64,000 nt of DNA from Pontibacter mucosus (lineage in GTDB: Bacteria > Bacteroidota > Bacteroidia > Cytophagales > Hymenobacteraceae). A program made the translations under genes and the position numbers. The notes below the pieces were generated by a model. It worked only from the letters and a program-made list of their open reading frames with translations, searched no databases and had not been told where the DNA came from. The stretch is from NCBI RefSeq assembly GCF_003054055.1, contig NZ_QBKI01000006.1, forward strand, positions 186,001 through 250,000, in the 5' to 3' direction. Shown here in pieces: positions 35,082 to 43,135 of this stretch. Numbering within the stretch: the first letter of the stretch is position 1; the number at the start of each line of letters is the position of its first letter.

Positions 35082-37049
35082 ATGCATCTACTTAAAAAGA
35101 AAGCTGCCTATAACCCGCAGCTATCCGCTCCAAGACTAAACCTGCTGGAAGAAACTCGTTTTGAGAAGCTTCCGGTAACTGTATATCCCGATCAGCACAT
35201 TGCCTCTGTGAAGGTTGCCAAGCGCATTGCCGACATCATCAGAAGCAAGCAGGAGGTTGGCGAGGCCGCCGTACTGGGCCTGGCAACCGGCGCTACCCCG
35301 GTGGGTGTGTATGCCGAGCTGGTAAGGTTGCACCGCGAGGAAGGACTGAGCTTCCGCAACGTGATCACCTTTAACCTGGACGAGTACTACCCGATGCAGC
35401 CTGACGCCGCTCAGAGCTACGTTACGTTCATGAACGAGCACCTGTTCAACCACATCGATATCGACAGGGAGAATGTGCACATCCCCGATGGCACGCTGCC
35501 AAAAGAGGAGATACACGATTACTGCCTGAGCTACGAGCGCAAGATTGAAGAAGTGGGCGGACTGGACTTCCAGATCCTGGGTATCGGCCGTACGGGTCAC
35601 ATCGGTTTTAACGAGCCTGGTTCTGCGCCAAACTCCGGTACACGCCTGGTTACGCTGGACGACCTGACTCGCCGCGACGCTGCCCGCGACTTTGGCGGTA
35701 AGGAGAACGTGCCCACCAAGGCCATCACCATGGGTATCGGCACCATCTTCAAAGCCCGCGAAATCATCCTGATGGCCTGGAGCCAGAAGAAAGCACCTAT
35801 CATTAAGAAAGCTGTGGAAGGCGACATGTCGAGCGACGTTCCTGCGACCTACCTGCAGCTTTCCAACAGCGTGGAGTTTGTGCTGGATGAGGCTGCTGCC
35901 TCTGACCTGACCCGTTTTAACACGCCTTGGTTGGTAAAAGACTGCGTTTGGGACAAGCAGATGCAGAAAAAGGCGGTTATCTGGCTTTCCGAGAAGCTGG
36001 GCAAGCCAATCCTGAAGCTGACTGAAGAAGATTACAACAACAACGGCATGGCGCAGCTGGCCACCGAGTTTGGTCCTGCCTATAACATCAACATCGACGT
36101 CTTTAATCAGATGCAGCATACCATTACCGGCTGGCCGGGTGGTAAGCCAAAGGCCGATGATACGCAGCGTCCGGAGCGTGCCGAGCCGGCGCAGAAACGC
36201 GCTATCATCTTCTCCCCGCACCCGGACGATGACGTGATTTCCATGGGTGGTACCTTCATCCGACTGGTAGACCAGGGCCACGACGTGCATGTGGCGTACC
36301 AGACCTCCGGCAACACCGCCGTTTGGGACGATGACGTGCTGCGTTACGTGGAGTTCGCCATCGACTTTAACAGAAGCATCGGCAACGACACGGCCAAGCT
36401 GGAGAAGATTTACGATGACATGCGTGGCTTTATCGAGGAGAAGCACCCGAACCAGGTAGACACGCAGGACATCCTGAACGTGAAGGGCTTTATCCGTAAG
36501 AGCGAAGCCATTGCCGGTGCCCGTTACGCCGGTCTGGAAGACGACCACATCCACTTCATGGCCCTGCCTTTCTATGAAACAGGCAAGCACAAGAAGAACT
36601 CTGTTTCTGACAAAGACATTGAGCTGACCATGGAGCTGCTGCAGCGCGTGAAGCCGCACCAGGTATTTGCCGCCGGCGACTTTGCCGACCCGCACGGAAC
36701 GCACATTGTCTGCTTCAAAATCATTGTAGATGCCCTGCAGCGCCTGAGAGACAAAGGCGAAACGTGGGTAAACGACTGCTGGCTGTGGATGTACCGCGGC
36801 GCATGGCACGAGTTCGAGACCTATGAAATCGAGATGGCTGTGCCACTGTCGCCGCAGGAGGTTATCCGCAAGCGCCAGGCAATTTTCAAGCACCAGTCAC
36901 AGAAAGACACGCCGGTATTCCCGGGCGACGACTCGCGCGAGTTCTGGGTACGCGCTGAGGAACGCAACCGCGAAACCGCAGAAAGATATCATAAACTTGG
37001 CCTCGCCGATTATGAGGCCATGGAGGCATTCGTACGCTTTCACTACTAA
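35082..37049 (+). CDS. nagB: Glucosamine-6-phosphate deaminase fused to a PIG-L/LmbE-type deacetylase domain
   Basis: 655 residues, the usual length in Bacteroidota and more than twice that of a lone NagB. The NagB part (about 30-315) has ATGATPVGVYAELV, FNLDEYYPM with the catalytic Asp, and GIGRTGHIGFNEPGS. It turns glucosamine-6-P into fructose-6-P and ammonia. The C-terminal part (about 372-655) has the PIG-L zinc motif PHPDDD with His380, Asp382 and Asp383, and the second motif DPHGTH. Such a domain removes N-acetyl groups from GlcNAc-type sugars, so the fusion may carry out deacetylation and deamination in sequence, in place of NagA (inference; no nagA is seen nearby). No AAGTATA copy occurs in this gene. 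A strong terminator follows. Confidence 0.94.
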   Translation: MHLLKKKAAYNPQLSAPRLNLLEETRFEKLPVTVYPDQHIASVKVAKRIADIIRSKQEVGEAAVLGLATGATPVGVYAELVRLHREEGLSFRNVITFNLDEYYPMQPDAAQSYVTFMNEHLFNHIDIDRENVHIPDGTLPKEEIHDYCLSYERKIEEVGGLDFQILGIGRTGHIGFNEPGSAPNSGTRLVTLDDLTRRDAARDFGGKENVPTKAITMGIGTIFKAREIILMAWSQKKAPIIKKAVEGDMSSDVPATYLQLSNSVEFVLDEAAASDLTRFNTPWLVKDCVWDKQMQKKAVIWLSEKLGKPILKLTEEDYNNNGMAQLATEFGPAYNINIDVFNQMQHTITGWPGGKPKADDTQRPERAEPAQKRAIIFSPHPDDDVISMGGTFIRLVDQGHDVHVAYQTSGNTAVWDDDVLRYVEFAIDFNRSIGNDTAKLEKIYDDMRGFIEEKHPNQVDTQDILNVKGFIRKSEAIAGARYAGLEDDHIHFMALPFYETGKHKKNSVSDKDIELTMELLQRVKPHQVFAAGDFADPHGTHIVCFKIIVDALQRLRDKGETWVNDCWLWMYRGAWHEFETYEIEMAVPLSPQEVIRKRQAIFKHQSQKDTPVFPGDDSREFWVRAEERNRETAERYHKLGLADYEAMEAFVRFHY

Positions 37050-37106
37050 ACCACACCCTCTCTCAAGGGAAACACATAGGAAAAATTAAGGTTTTAGAGC
37101 TACGAA

Positions 37107-37135
37107 AAAGCCCGCTCAGTTTCTGAGCGGGCTTT
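37107..37135 (+). terminator. Terminator of the ROK-nagB unit
   Basis: Stem AAAGCCCGCTCAG (37107-37119) with CTGAGCGGGCTTT (37123-37135), 3-nt loop. Confidence 0.92.
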
Positions 37136-37156
37136 AGGCTTTTTAGGAGGCTGTGG

Positions 37157-37202
37157 TTTATACTTTACCCGGCGCTAATACACAGAAGTGTACAAAGTAT
37201 AA
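37157..37202 (-). repeat. Degenerate copy of the DUF3078 gene 3' end
   Basis: On the minus strand it reads ATACTTTGTACACTTCTGTG then TATTAGCGCCGGGTAA, giving ILCTLLCISAG-stop, against ILYTVQGFSAR-stop at the true gene end (37408-37443). About two thirds of bases match, and the flanking TTTATACTT is shared. It suggests a small duplication on the far side of the inverted repeat. Confidence 0.45.
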
Positions 37203-37208
37203 ATACCA

Positions 37209-37375
37209 CCCTCGCTCGCCTCCGGCGAGTGTGAGCTATAAGATGGCGTCGCGCCGCGTTTTACAAGTATAGTTACGCAGCAAGTATAAAAAATAGTAGA
37301 GCCTGAAGTATAGAGTATAAACTTAAACGGCCAGAGGCCGCGGGATGCCGCACACTCGCCGGAGGCGAGCGAGGG
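37209..37375. repeat. Pair of REP-like hairpins in inverted orientation (BIME-like)
   Basis: Two perfect 25-bp inverted copies: CCCTCGCTCGCCTCCGGCGA followed by GTGTG (37209-37233), and its exact reverse complement at 37351-37375. Each arm is itself a small hairpin, CTCGCC-TCC-GGCGAG. Between them lie 117 bp with four AAGTATA copies or near copies and a CGGCCAGAGGCCGCGG stretch. No gene. Confidence 0.8.
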
Positions 37376-37407
37376 CTTTAGCAACTCGAGCAGCCACACG
37401 TTTATAC

Positions 37408-38301
37408 TTACCTGGCGCTAAAGCCCTGTACTGTATAAAGTATACCCAGCCCGAGCGACTGGTTATACTGCACGGCGGCGTCCTGGTCATAGTCATACAC
37501 AAAGTTGGCCATCAGGTTTACGTTGATATAGCGGTTTACCTTAGCCGCCAGCGTGGCGTTCAGCATGTGGTCAATCTTCTTCCCTTCCAGCTCTTTGTAA
37601 TTGATGTAGGAGAGGTAATTGGCCTTGAAATTCAGGTTAGCCATAATGTCGCGGGTATAGGAGGCTTGCACCATGGCAGCCAGCCACTCGGTGCGCACCT
37701 GTTTGCCCTCAGGCACGCCATAGCGCTCGTTCTCCCCCACCGACTCGTCGGCCAGAAAAGTAAAACGCGGTGCAAACGGGCTCAGCCTCAGCGAGAAGTA
37801 TGGGTTAGGCTTATACTCCGCACCCAGCGCAAACGTCAGGAAACCGGGCGAAAGGAAGTTAGATATCAGCCTGTCTGTCCCGTCGTCGTCTACATCATAC
37901 TCATACCCTCTGGTAAACTGCGACAGAAAATTGGCCGACACAAAAGTGTTCCAGTCGGAAGAGAAGGCGTAGCCATACTTGGTGTCGAGGTAGATGCGGT
38001 CTATACTTTTGCGCCCTTCCTCATCCTTGTTTTTGATAAGGCCATACTGCAGTTGCACGGCATTGTCCCAGCTAATTTTGTCCCGCTTGTAATCGGCCCG
38101 CGCATCAAGGTTGGTGTTAAAGGCAATAGAACTGATACCGCCGGCTTTCCAATTGTCGCTAAAGGCCGATTGGTTGAGGTTGATGCCCGCCGCAAATGAG
38201 CGCCGCCACACCGTATCCGGCTCTGTAACAGTTTGGGCAAACACGCTGGGCACGCTCAGCAACAGTACAAAAAGTATAAATAGAGATCGCATCATGGGCA
38301 A
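37408..38301 (-). CDS. DUF3078 family exported protein
   Basis: 297 residues; signal peptide 1-22 (start ATG 38301 or the MRSL ATG at 38292), then the DUF3078 pattern: DTVWRRSFAAGINLNQSAFS, WKAGGISSIAFNTNLDARAD, ISWDNAVQLQYGLIK and alternate aromatic/charged strands to the end (LGLGILYTVQGFSAR). The pattern of beta strands suggests an outer-membrane or periplasmic beta-barrel protein. Function is unknown; members are common in Bacteroidota as single genes. It is convergent to nagB and separated from it by a terminator and an inverted repeat. Confidence 0.88.
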   Translation of the reverse strand: MPMMRSLFILFVLLLSVPSVFAQTVTEPDTVWRRSFAAGINLNQSAFSDNWKAGGISSIAFNTNLDARADYKRDKISWDNAVQLQYGLIKNKDEEGRKSIDRIYLDTKYGYAFSSDWNTFVSANFLSQFTRGYEYDVDDDGTDRLISNFLSPGFLTFALGAEYKPNPYFSLRLSPFAPRFTFLADESVGENERYGVPEGKQVRTEWLAAMVQASYTRDIMANLNFKANYLSYINYKELEGKKIDHMLNATLAAKVNRYINVNLMANFVYDYDQDAAVQYNQSLGLGILYTVQGFSAR

Positions 38302-38536
38302 GTATAAAACAATGGTTATATTTATTAATTGCTATACTTACTGATTTTAGGGAGGAAAGTTATAGGTAATTTGGCTGGCTATGTAAGCAGGAGCGCCTGG
38401 GGAATCTGAGTCTTAGCTTGATAACTGAACAAAGTATTAGTACTATAAATTAGTATTACACATTCATACATAAGTGCTGCTTGTATACAATATAAGTATA
38501 GTGGAGTTTATTCAGTGGTTAGGGCTAATAGGAATC

Positions 38537-39142
38537 ATGAAAATAAAAGAGAGATGTATTTACTATAGGAGATTCACATTCCTTGTACTGCTGCTTGCTG
38601 GCTGCCAAACCAAAAACGCTGAAGAAAAGAAAGCTGATGAGTTTGGGAGAAAAAACGAAAGCTATGTGAGCACGCTCATGGTTCAGTATGTAGCTCCGAG
38701 TGAAAGATATGAAGTAACAGTGCCTCCACCGCCTATTGGTTGGTCTTACCTGACAGTAGGTGCAACTTACAAGGGGGACAGCTTGCGCATACTAGTAGAT
38801 ACTGTAAGAGAACTTGTCAGCCTTAGTGAGATGGCTGATGCACCTGTCGACTCTGCTTCTATAGCCTCACTTGTAAAAGGGAACAGCTTTTTAAAATTAA
38901 ATGAAGAAGCTTTGAAAGAAGCGTATGTAATCAGACCATCTGCAAGCATTGATTCTATTAGGTCACATGGTAAAGAATATACACTTGAATACTACTTTGA
39001 TGAAGAAGGCTATCAAAGAAGGCCTCTTGACTTTGCAGAGCAAGCGTATCTGATTGATGCTCTTTCTGATTGGGGATTACTAATTTGGCAGGACGACATG
39101 ATGGGTCTTTACCGTGTGAAAGAACCACCTTCAGAATTGTGA
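38537..39142 (+). CDS. Small lipoprotein of unknown function
   Basis: 201 residues from the ATG at 38537. Lipobox LLLAGC gives a lipidated Cys about residue 22, followed by QTKNAEEKK. The rest is a mixed alpha/beta protein with no motif I recognise (VPPPPIGWSYLTVGATYKGD, YTLEYYFDEEGYQRRPLDFA). The frame opens earlier, at 38474, but only this start gives a signal. It is more AT-rich than the glycan genes around it. Together with the next gene it forms a small accessory insert between the DUF3078 and GH3 genes. Confidence 0.65.
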   Translation: MKIKERCIYYRRFTFLVLLLAGCQTKNAEEKKADEFGRKNESYVSTLMVQYVAPSERYEVTVPPPPIGWSYLTVGATYKGDSLRILVDTVRELVSLSEMADAPVDSASIASLVKGNSFLKLNEEALKEAYVIRPSASIDSIRSHGKEYTLEYYFDEEGYQRRPLDFAEQAYLIDALSDWGLLIWQDDMMGLYRVKEPPSEL

Positions 39143-39218
39143 TATAATAGAACTACAAGTATTAACGTACCCTAAAGCTTGCATTGTCCCAGCACATCAG
39201 CGGCAATTTATATAAGAA

Positions 39219-39683
39219 ATGAAAACCTCAATGATAGCATTCATAACAGCGTTACTTTGCTTTAGCATAGCAGAAGATGCACTAGCATTAAATCCTATAG
39301 AAAAAGCAGAAAGCATGACCTATAAGGAGAAGTTGTTAGTAGCAAAAACCAGCTATCCATTTACAAGGTGGAGAAAGTCTTTCAGGCATGGGCTGAAGCA
39401 ATACACAAAAGATAACTGTGAGAAGTCGAAGCAGGTATTCGATGATTTTATTGGAGGTCTGATTGCTATCGGAGAGCATGCTCCTAAAGAAGAAAAGATT
39501 AAGCTTTTTAAAACGGCTATACTTTCTTTAAATGACCTGAATAATAAAGTACCAGGTCTAATAGAGACAGGAGAAAGAGAAGAGCTATGTGCTCTGATAG
39601 ACCGAATTACAGTTGCTGCAGGCCTGGATCCTAAAGAGTTTGCTGGTGGTGAAGGAATAGCTGATGAATGGAGAGAAGGGTAA
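39219..39683 (+). CDS. Small exported protein of unknown function
   Basis: 154 residues with a signal peptide (about 1-23, ADALAL) and an all-helical look: KEKLLVAKTSYPFTRWRKSF, two cysteines (near 67 and 127) that could pair, and a helical C-terminus. No family recognised. 76 bp after the lipoprotein gene on the same strand; base composition likewise more AT-rich than its surroundings. It may be an immunity-like or accessory protein, but nothing shows this directly. Confidence 0.6.
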   Translation: MKTSMIAFITALLCFSIAEDALALNPIEKAESMTYKEKLLVAKTSYPFTRWRKSFRHGLKQYTKDNCEKSKQVFDDFIGGLIAIGEHAPKEEKIKLFKTAILSLNDLNNKVPGLIETGEREELCALIDRITVAAGLDPKEFAGGEGIADEWREG

Positions 39684-39783
39684 AAACAACCACTAACATC
39701 ATCATCGGATTCTTAATTGCCTATCTGATGGCCTTCTAAACTAACCAAATTTTAATTGGCCCTCCAAAGTATAAACCCCACAA

Positions 39784-39815
39784 AAAAAGAGGCACCATTA
39801 CTAGTGCCTCTTTTT
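39784..39815. terminator. Bidirectional terminator
   Basis: Stem AAAAAGAGGCAC (39784-39795) with GTGCCTCTTTTT (39804-39815), 8-nt loop, between the convergent small exported gene and the GH3 gene. AAGTATA copies flank it on both sides. Confidence 0.88.
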
Positions 39816-39836
39816 GTTAAAGTATAAAGCAGCTGT

Positions 39837-42800
39837 TTATGGGTTGGTGCGCTGCGCTAATTTGCTTTTATCTATGGCATCGTATACCACCTGCAGCACA
39901 TTGGTGCGGGTGTTCAACTGGCTCAGTTTCGGGTTCTCGCGGGTTGGGTTCACGCGGTTCGACAGGAACACGTACACCAGGTTGTTCACCGGGTCTACCC
40001 AAGCGTAGGTACCGGTAAAGCCCGAGTGGCCGAAGCTCTCAACCGGGGCGCTTGGTGCAGCGTTGCTGTTCTGCTGGCCTGGCTTGGCCGGACGGTCAAA
40101 ACCTAAGGCGCGGTAGTTGCCCTGGTCACAGAACTGGCACTTACTGAACTGGCTCACGGTGTTGCCGCCAATGTAGGTCTGGCCTGCAAATTTACCGTCC
40201 TGCAAGTATAGCTGCATGAGTTTGGCCACGTCGTTGGAGTTGCCGAATAGTCCGGCATGGCCACTTACGCCGCCCAGCATGGCTGCGCCCTCATCATGCA
40301 CATACGTATGCAGTAGCTGCTTACGGAAGTGCGGCTCATACTCTGTCGGTACAATCTGCTCCGACTTGTAGTACTTGTAAGGGTTAAACGTCAGCGTGGT
40401 CGCACCAATTGGTCTGTAAATTTTCTCTTTCAGGTACGTTTCAAAATCCTCTCCGGTGATGTTCTCCACCACCAGCGGTGCCAATATAAACGACAGGTCG
40501 CTGTACACATAGCCCGGCTTCTCGTTCAGCGGCGACTTGGCGATTTCCTTGTAAATCTTATCGGCATACTTGCGGTGGATGTACAGGTTATCGGCCACTT
40601 TTACCGGGAATCGGCGGGACGAATCGGCCTTGAAGGTGTCCCACTTAAATTTACCGTTTTTCTTCACCGTCTCTCTCCAGAACGCTATCCACGACTTCAG
40701 GCCTGCCTGGTGCGTGAGGATGTCGCGGTACCTGAGGTTCTCTTTGTTAGTGCCTTCCATCATCGGCAGGTACTCGCCCAGCGTGCGGTCCACATCGAAA
40801 CGGCCCTCGCCGCTCAGCTTCATAAAAGCTGCCAGCGCTGTGCTAATCTTGGTCACGGAAGCCAGGTCGTAGAGGTCAGTTACCTGCACCGGGCGTTCGT
40901 TGTCATAAGTATGGTGGCCGAAGGCTTTGTGGTAAATCACCTTTCCATCTTTGGCAACGAGTACCTGCGCTCCGGGCGTCGCCTTCTCGGCAATCGCCTG
41001 CGCCACCAGCGAGTCAATGCCCGCTAAGTCAGCTGATCTCAGGCCAACGGCCTCCGGCATCGTATAGGCAAAGCGCAGACCGCCTTCTGTTCTCAGGCCA
41101 TCGTCAATCCTAAAGAAATTGTTGATGGTTACCGGCAGTTTACCTTTCGCGCCAATGCCACCGAAAATCATCTGCGCGGTCAGGTCCTGCGTTTCAGGGG
41201 TTTCCTGGTAAGCGGCAATCACAGCATGTGCCTTGTCCAGGCTTTCCAGTTCTGCCAGGCTGTACACGTTGCCAAATACGCCCACAATGGTTGGTTTGGA
41301 GCGGATAAGGTCTTTGAGAAACAGGTTCATTTCGGCAGAGATACCGAAGTTGCTGCTGCCAGCCTTCAGGTTCAGCCTGTGCAGTCCGGCGATAACCAGG
41401 TTATACTCCTGCAACTGCTCTTTAAGGGCCATCAGTTCCGCTAATGAGGCAGTAGGCTGCAGGTAGAAGGTATCAACCTTGGTATAGCGCGACAGGCCTT
41501 TCTGGAAATCCGTTTCCTGCCTGGTGCCAATGGCAATCGCTGCTACTTTCAGGGTATCGATATTTTGGATAGGCAGGATGTTGTTCTTGTTGCGCAGCAG
41601 CGTGAGCGAGGCCTGTACCAACTGCTGGTTCAGGTACTTGGCGTGCGGGTTGTTCAGATCCTCCACCAGGTTCTCGATTTCCACCGGCTTATACTTGTCA
41701 AGCCCCAGCCACTGCTTGGCGGCCAGCACCTTACGGGCGCGGGCATCCACTTCTTCCTGCGTAATCTCTCCGTTGGCAATTGCTTTTTTAATTTCCTGGA
41801 TGGTTGTCTTCACGTCCATCGTGTTCAGGAGCATATCGTTACCGGCCAACAGCGCCTTCACGTCCACAATCCCCGGCGGGTAATACTTAGCCACACCATC
41901 CATGTTCAGGGCGTCGGTAAACACCAGTCCCTGGTAGCCCATCTCCTTCTTCAGCAGGTCCGTTACGATAGGCTTCGAAAGCGTGGAGGCAAGGCTGTCG
42001 GTGTTGTCCAGCACCGGGATGTTCATGTGGGCCACCATCAGGCTGCCCAGTCCGTTTTTCATCAGCTGGCGGAACGGGTAAAGCTCCAGCGAGTCGAGGC
42101 GCAGTTTGGAGAAATGGATTACCGGCAGGCCGTAGTGCGAATCCACGTTGGTGTCGCCGTGGCCGGGGAAGTGCTTGGCGTTGGCCAGCACCTTCTCGTC
42201 CTGCATGCCGCGCATGTAAGCCATGGCCTTGCGGGTTACGTTATACTTGTCTTCGCCGAAAGAGCGGAAGCCGATTACCGGGTTGTTAGCGTTGTTGTTC
42301 ACGTCCACCACCGGCGCGAAGTTTACGTGGATGCCCAAGCGGCGGCACTGGCGGGCAATCTCGGCCCCCATCTCATAGATGAGTTGCTCATCCTCGATGC
42401 CGCCCAAAGCCATCTGGTACGGGAAACGGATGGTGCTGTCGAGGCGCATGGCCAGGCCCCACTCCCCGTCTATACTGACCATCAGGGGCACCTTGCTTTC
42501 GCTTTGCAGGCGGTTGGTCATGTGTGCCTGGCGCACCGGGCCGCCCTGGAAGAAGATAAGCCCGCCTACTTTATACTTTGTCACCAGCCTGCTCACCGAA
42601 TCCATGTGCGCCTGGTCTTTGTTGGAGTAGACAGGGATCATGATGAGCTGCGCGATGCGCTCTTCCGGTGTCAGGGTGTTAAACACAGAGTCCACCCAGG
42701 CCTGGTTGGCGTTCAGGAAAGGCGGATCAGTGGCCGGATTAAAGGTTTTGGCTATCGCTTTTTGAGTAGTGCTGCGGCGTGTCTTAGAGGTGCTCCTCTG

Positions 42801-42872
42801 AGCATCCGCATCCATCGCCCCAAACAACAGCAGGGCAATAAGGGTGAGCAAAAGATAGGAACGCTTTTTCAA
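39837..42872 (-). CDS. GH3 N-acetyl-beta-glucosaminidase (NagZ type) fused to a beta-lactamase-fold serine hydrolase
   Basis: 1011 residues; signal peptide 1-24. GH3 domain at about 50-400 with the NagZ marks KHFPGHGDTNVDSHYGLP (catalytic His-Asp pair) and the nucleophile Asp in GLVFTDALNMDGV; then a GH3 C-terminal Rossmann-like domain to about 600. The last part (about 620-1000) is a class C beta-lactamase-like domain with SVTK in DLASVTKISTAL, a YSD motif (GYVYSDLSF) and HSGFTGT near the end. The fusion would cut GlcNAc from murein or other glycans outside the cytosol and act on peptide or ester bonds of the same polymer. It is divergent from the GHL10 gene and part of the amino-sugar block. 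Confidence 0.93.
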   Translation of the reverse strand: MKKRSYLLLTLIALLLFGAMDADAQRSTSKTRRSTTQKAIAKTFNPATDPPFLNANQAWVDSVFNTLTPEERIAQLIMIPVYSNKDQAHMDSVSRLVTKYKVGGLIFFQGGPVRQAHMTNRLQSESKVPLMVSIDGEWGLAMRLDSTIRFPYQMALGGIEDEQLIYEMGAEIARQCRRLGIHVNFAPVVDVNNNANNPVIGFRSFGEDKYNVTRKAMAYMRGMQDEKVLANAKHFPGHGDTNVDSHYGLPVIHFSKLRLDSLELYPFRQLMKNGLGSLMVAHMNIPVLDNTDSLASTLSKPIVTDLLKKEMGYQGLVFTDALNMDGVAKYYPPGIVDVKALLAGNDMLLNTMDVKTTIQEIKKAIANGEITQEEVDARARKVLAAKQWLGLDKYKPVEIENLVEDLNNPHAKYLNQQLVQASLTLLRNKNNILPIQNIDTLKVAAIAIGTRQETDFQKGLSRYTKVDTFYLQPTASLAELMALKEQLQEYNLVIAGLHRLNLKAGSSNFGISAEMNLFLKDLIRSKPTIVGVFGNVYSLAELESLDKAHAVIAAYQETPETQDLTAQMIFGGIGAKGKLPVTINNFFRIDDGLRTEGGLRFAYTMPEAVGLRSADLAGIDSLVAQAIAEKATPGAQVLVAKDGKVIYHKAFGHHTYDNERPVQVTDLYDLASVTKISTALAAFMKLSGEGRFDVDRTLGEYLPMMEGTNKENLRYRDILTHQAGLKSWIAFWRETVKKNGKFKWDTFKADSSRRFPVKVADNLYIHRKYADKIYKEIAKSPLNEKPGYVYSDLSFILAPLVVENITGEDFETYLKEKIYRPIGATTLTFNPYKYYKSEQIVPTEYEPHFRKQLLHTYVHDEGAAMLGGVSGHAGLFGNSNDVAKLMQLYLQDGKFAGQTYIGGNTVSQFSKCQFCDQGNYRALGFDRPAKPGQQNSNAAPSAPVESFGHSGFTGTYAWVDPVNNLVYVFLSNRVNPTRENPKLSQLNTRTNVLQVVYDAIDKSKLAQRTNP

Positions 42873-43135
42873 GGTTTGTTAAGGGTTAGTGATTAGCATG
42901 TCAGAGGGTAAATTTAAACCTTTTATAAGAAAGGTGACCCATGTTATCACAGATTCTTACACCCTCCTCCTCCCGCTAAAATATAGTGCAAATTAAGCAG
43001 TTAATTTAAGCCGGATTATTTCCTAAATAACATCCTATTACTATATTTCGATAAAGTACAGCTTCAATCCCAAAAACTGCTTTTAGGAAAACATCAACTT
43101 AATAAAGTATAATACCATCTTAACCCTTACTGCTA

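Noticed and set aside
35136-36893. 585-codon open frame on the minus strand
   Set aside because: It lies wholly antisense to the well-supported nagB fusion gene; its residues (His/Val/Leu-rich) match no family and reflect the base pattern of the sense codons.
41565-42896. 443-codon open frame on the plus strand
   Set aside because: Antisense shadow of the GH3-beta-lactamase gene, with a low-complexity His/Val/Gln/Arg make-up.
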